Positions 61,326-64,000 of a DNA stretch of 64,000 nt are shown piece by piece; position 1 is the stretch's first letter; every line of letters starts with the position of its first letter. The notes beneath the pieces are model-generated. The model was given only the letters and a program-made list of their open reading frames with translations, was not told where the DNA came from and searched no databases. Source of the DNA: Gracilibacillus salinarum (GTDB lineage: Bacteria > Bacillota > Bacilli > Bacillales > Amphibacillaceae); the NCBI RefSeq assembly GCF_022919575.1, contig NZ_CP095071.1:2604001-2668000 (forward strand), given 5' to 3'. The translations under genes were made by a program, and so were the position numbers.

Positions 61326-61348
61326 ATAAATGATGTGTCAATAAGTTG

Positions 61349-61630
61349 TTATTTTTTACTTTTTCGTTCTAAAAGTACAGGTGCTATATTCAGCAGGATA
61401 GAAACAATTGTCACAAACCATAATACCCTTTCGTAGTTAGGTACTTCTCTTAAAGCTGCCCAATCTTCCTTTATTGCCCATTCTGATACAAGACTGTATT
61501 CTGCACAAAGTGTTAATGCTGTAAATGATAATCCCAGCGCCATTGCAAGTTTATAATCCTTTCCTGCCGTATACATATAAAGATTTATAAAAGTTACTAT
61601 TATTGCAATAACTCCTAATATGATCCACAT
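61349..61630 (-). CDS. Small membrane protein (93 aa)
   Basis: From the ATG at 61630, behind TGGAGGAATAG. It has three helices (MWIILGVIAIIVTFINLYMY; LAMALGLSFTALTLCAEY; VLWFVTIVSILLNIAPVLL) with a middle loop. The longer frame is not supported by a ribosome site. Next to an XRE regulator with membrane helices, so the two may be functionally linked; this is a guess from proximity. Confidence 0.65.
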   Translation of the reverse strand: MWIILGVIAIIVTFINLYMYTAGKDYKLAMALGLSFTALTLCAEYSLVSEWAIKEDWAALREVPNYERVLWFVTIVSILLNIAPVLLERKSKK

Positions 61631-61807
61631 AACTATTCCTCCATTTTTCGGCCTTTTACCATATATTAATCCTAATCTAAATTTCGTACGTGAATAGGGA
61701 ATAACGAGGAGCCAATATAAAAGACTCCTCTTAGATAGTAGAGTTACTGAACTATAGCGCCCAATAAAAAAGGCACAGAACATACCATATTGTGAAAATA
61801 TTTATCT

Positions 61808-62590
61808 TTAAAAATCATCGAATTTTTTCATTACCTTTTGCTTAAGTCTAAAACTAAATCGACTTGTATGATTATCATTATTTACCAACAGTTGATACGC
61901 AGATAGAATGGTAAGAGTATACACTGACATATATAGACCAACAGCTATTAAAAGCACAAAAATCGGATAATATGGAACCAAGATTCCCATCTCTATTTTG
62001 TTCTCCAGGGCAAAAGCTAAAAATCCCACCGCCAGTAAACAAGCTCCAATTACCATTATTCCTGAATTTTTTCTTTTAAAGCCCTCGTATCTCATCTTTA
62101 GCTCTTTAAGGTAATTTGAATCAAACAATAATACTTCTTTCTTGAGAATTGTATATTGCCCTGTATCAAAACCTAATGTAGCAAAAGAAATGACCCCTAA
62201 TGTGGCAATGACAATGATCAGGAGGACCCCTAACATTGAATTTGTCCCCATAATTAAATACGGTTCAAACGCCAATGCCAATAGCCCAAATCCTAACCCA
62301 ATATGTTTAGCCGTTTTTTGTGTACTTAACAAAAAGCCTTCTGTCATTTCCCTGCTTACATAATAACCTTCTTCATTTCCTTCATTGTTCTCAACAGAAT
62401 CCTTCAATAAGTAATCAATAGATACTTCAAAGATATTTCCAATCATTAAGAGCTTTTCTGTTTCGGGAAATCCTTGACCATTTTCCCATTTGCTTATTGC
62501 TTGTCTTGAAGTGTTTATTTTTTCAGCTAAAATTTCTTGAGAGAATCCTTTTTCTTTTCTAAGCTTAAAAAGTTTTTCACCAAATTCCAT
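61808..62590 (-). CDS. XRE-family regulator with membrane domain
   Basis: 260 aa. The first 65 residues are a classic Cro/C1 helix-turn-helix (FGEKLFKLRKEKGFSQEILA; TSRQAISKWENGQGFPE; MIGNIFEVSIDYLL). The rest has four or five membrane helices (GLGFGLLALAFEPYLIMG; VLLIIVIATLGVISFATLGF; GIMVIGACLLAVGFLAFA; IFVLLIAVGLYMSVYTL). It would act from the membrane, probably sensing a peptide or envelope signal. Targets unknown; nearest gene on the same strand is the 93-aa membrane protein. Confidence 0.85.
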   Translation of the reverse strand: MEFGEKLFKLRKEKGFSQEILAEKINTSRQAISKWENGQGFPETEKLLMIGNIFEVSIDYLLKDSVENNEGNEEGYYVSREMTEGFLLSTQKTAKHIGLGFGLLALAFEPYLIMGTNSMLGVLLIIVIATLGVISFATLGFDTGQYTILKKEVLLFDSNYLKELKMRYEGFKRKNSGIMVIGACLLAVGFLAFALENKIEMGILVPYYPIFVLLIAVGLYMSVYTLTILSAYQLLVNNDNHTSRFSFRLKQKVMKKFDDF

Positions 62591-62764
62591 TCATTTCAAC
62601 TCCTTTCATTTTGATAGTTATAGTGTATAAAAGCATTTCTTTTCTTTCTATCACGCAGCGAATGCACATTGTCAACTTGTGATTGCATTATTGATATACC
62701 ATGCTTTTAAAGCCTTTTTCTTATGTATCTTTGAAAATAATTTGTTCGAAATTTGCGTTTGCAT

Positions 62765-62795
62765 AAAAAGGGAGATGAAAAACATCTCCCTTTTT
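62765..62795. terminator. Bidirectional terminator
   Basis: AAAAAGGGAGATG pairs perfectly with CATCTCCCTTTTT around a short A-rich loop, upstream of the XRE gene and downstream of the next minus-strand gene. Confidence 0.9.
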
Positions 62796-62841
62796 ATTTA
62801 ATGGAATATTATAATCAATGGATGAAGGTAAACCTGAATCT

Positions 62842-63386
62842 CTAAGATGCCAATAAGTAGCGAATCAGTCCCAATATGGCAAAACAAAATAAAACCGTGC
62901 CAGATCCTATACCAGTGATTGCACTGTTGGCAACTCCCCATTTTTTGGAGAGCCATGGGGATATTACCGTAATTGCTATTATAAGTATCGCTAACATATA
63001 CAGACTGGGATCTTTAAAGATATCTACCAGCCAGAAAAAGTGAGTACCTACGATAAATGCAATCCACGGCGCAACATAATCCTTTTTTTTAATTCGGATC
63101 AACAAAAAAGCACCAAGGCCCGCTATAATAATTTCAGTGTAGAAAACAATTAAGTAGGTAGTGAACGTGTCCTTTTCTGACAAGGTACTAGCCGCATCCC
63201 AGTGTGTCACGCTTAAGTATACGCCAATCAAGCATACTAACATCGCCATTCCGGAAGCAATCCCAATATACTTGCGCCATTTTTTTCTAGGATTCTCCTG
63301 AGCCCAACCGAACCGAACCAAACAAAACTAAACATACCGAAAATCGCTGTGTACATCGCATAGTCTCTTATATATTCCAGCTCCAC
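62842..63386 (-). pseudogene. Membrane protein split by a 5-bp duplication
   Basis: A GTG at 63386, behind AAGGGG, begins VELEYIRDYAMYIAIFGMFS, then FVWFG. The frame ending at 62842 carries WAQENPRKKWRKYIGIASGM and several helices (LLIRIKKKDYVAPWIAFIVG; YMLAILIIAITVISPWL). Between them the DNA has GGTTCGGTTCGGTTGGG; removing one GGTTC gives FVWFGWAQEN in frame. The joined protein would be about 180 aa with six helices. Function unknown. Confidence 0.68.
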
Positions 63387-63423
63387 AATCCGACCCCTTC
63401 CTTTTTCTAGGGAATTAAAAAAT

Positions 63424-63842
63424 TTAATTAGTTAAAGCTTGTAAATACGATTGGATTTCTTTCTTATTCGTCAATTTAATAATGTTTTTTTGAGAACTCA
63501 TTCCTTGAAGTCTGGTTCTCATTATTTTTTTCTTGCGAGAATAGTAAGTAGTACAGATAAACTTAAGAAATTTGTATTCTAATTTTTCCTTGCACCCTTT
63601 CCCCATGTCAGATCTCGTTTTCCCAATGTTAAGAATCCAGCGTTTAATAACGCGTTACCACATAGATTTAAAGGAAGTTCCAAATAAATAATCATATTTG
63701 CATTCTGAACTCGAATGTCATATGTATTACTATAATTGCCCTCAAAAATCCATTGATCTAAAGTTACAATTTTCTTCTGATCAGCTGCAAATGTAGACTT
63801 CCCTACACCTGCTGAAACTCCAATCACCATAATGCGATTCAT
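63424..63842 (-). pseudogene. FlaR/topology-modulation-like P-loop kinase, decayed
   Basis: From the ATG at 63842: MNRIMVIGVSAGVGKSTFA (P-loop). The expected 35 or so residues after it are missing, and the frame goes on with QKKIVTLDQWIFEGNYSNTY, then DIRVQNANMIIYLELPL. A further shift near 63655 leads to RVIKRWILNIGKTRSDMGKG, then CKEKLEYKFLKFI and the end LTNKKEIQSYLQAL. The gene therefore has an internal deletion and a frameshift. Confidence 0.72.
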
Positions 63843-63885
63843 TGTACTGAACAACTCCCAATTTGCCCTCTTGTGAAATACGGAT

Positions 63886-64000
63886 TTAATAAGTTATTCC
63901 TTTATTAGAAAACACTTCTATTTTATATTTTTCCATATCTTTTTTTGATAATCGGTTTTGTAAGTACTCTTTAATTTCTGGTATTTCTTTTTTATCGTAA
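63886..64000 (-). CDS. Partial gene running off the right edge
   Basis: The C-terminal 37 codons of a minus-strand frame: YDKKEIPEIKEYLQNRLSKK, then DMEKYKIEVFSNKGITY and a stop. It is basic and helix-forming. I do not recognise it. Confidence 0.45.
   Translation of the reverse strand, partial: YDKKEIPEIKEYLQNRLSKKDMEKYKIEVFSNKGITY

Overview
The window reads as chromosome of a low-GC, spore-forming Gram-positive bacterium of the Bacillaceae. Supporting signs are strong GGAGG-type ribosome binding sites, an SspO-type spore protein, a second YidC, a DUF1641-linked formate dehydrogenase, YesM/YesN-type sugar regulation and many small membrane proteins. Genus and species cannot be fixed from the sequence. 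I see no rRNA, tRNA, CRISPR array, complete insertion sequence or prophage.

Left edge (1-6.6 kb): a tightly overlapping minus-strand operon encodes an amino-group carrier protein pathway. It holds a LysW-type carrier (57 aa, two CxxC pairs, terminal WGE), a LysX-type ATP-grasp ligase, a DegT-like protein without the PLP lysine, a complete DegT aminotransferase, a LysY-type reductase, and a single polypeptide that fuses the LysZ-type kinase to the LysK-type M20 peptidase. A LysR regulator diverges from it. The presence of DegT proteins and the absence of a class III aminotransferase in the visible part suggest a modified or specialised product rather than ordinary lysine or arginine; this is inference.

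6.6-20.2 kb: assorted accessory genes (coiled-coil protein, a broken DUF6933/pRiA4b Orf3-like gene, an AraC regulator, an ArsR/hydrolase pair sharing one operator motif, an FNR-type reductase, a CPBP protease). Then comes a formate module: a large Cys-type formate dehydrogenase, DUF1641 protein, two tiny proteins, a FocA-type transporter and FdhD.

20.2-24.4 kb: two large palindromic repeats, a MutS2 paralogue lacking the Smr domain behind a leader with a small ORF and a terminator, a type I toxin-antitoxin pair and the remains of a VanRS-like two-component system.

24.4-41.4 kb: a lipoprotein; a CUT1 sugar ABC transporter with a GH2 enzyme and YesM/YesN/YesL-type genes; a pentapeptide-repeat protein; a TetR/SDR locus with two unlisted micropeptides; duplicated sspO loci, one decayed; and a VOC gene interrupted by a small mobile element.

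41.4-64 kb: a CPBP protease, a YidC2 gene preceded by a MifM-like membrane ORF and an SD-sequestering hairpin, several frameshifted genes, a VanRS-VanY set without vanHAX, and a long run of small membrane proteins and lipoproteins.

Three themes cross the window. (1) A dispersed 145-bp element flanked by ATAAA/TTTAT, with a 44-46 bp deletion derivative, occurs about nine times. (2) Expression seems to be controlled by nascent-chain or leader devices at two loci (mutS2-like and yidC2). (3) Five genes are broken by apparent one-base losses, mostly in homopolymers, which could be real decay or assembly error.
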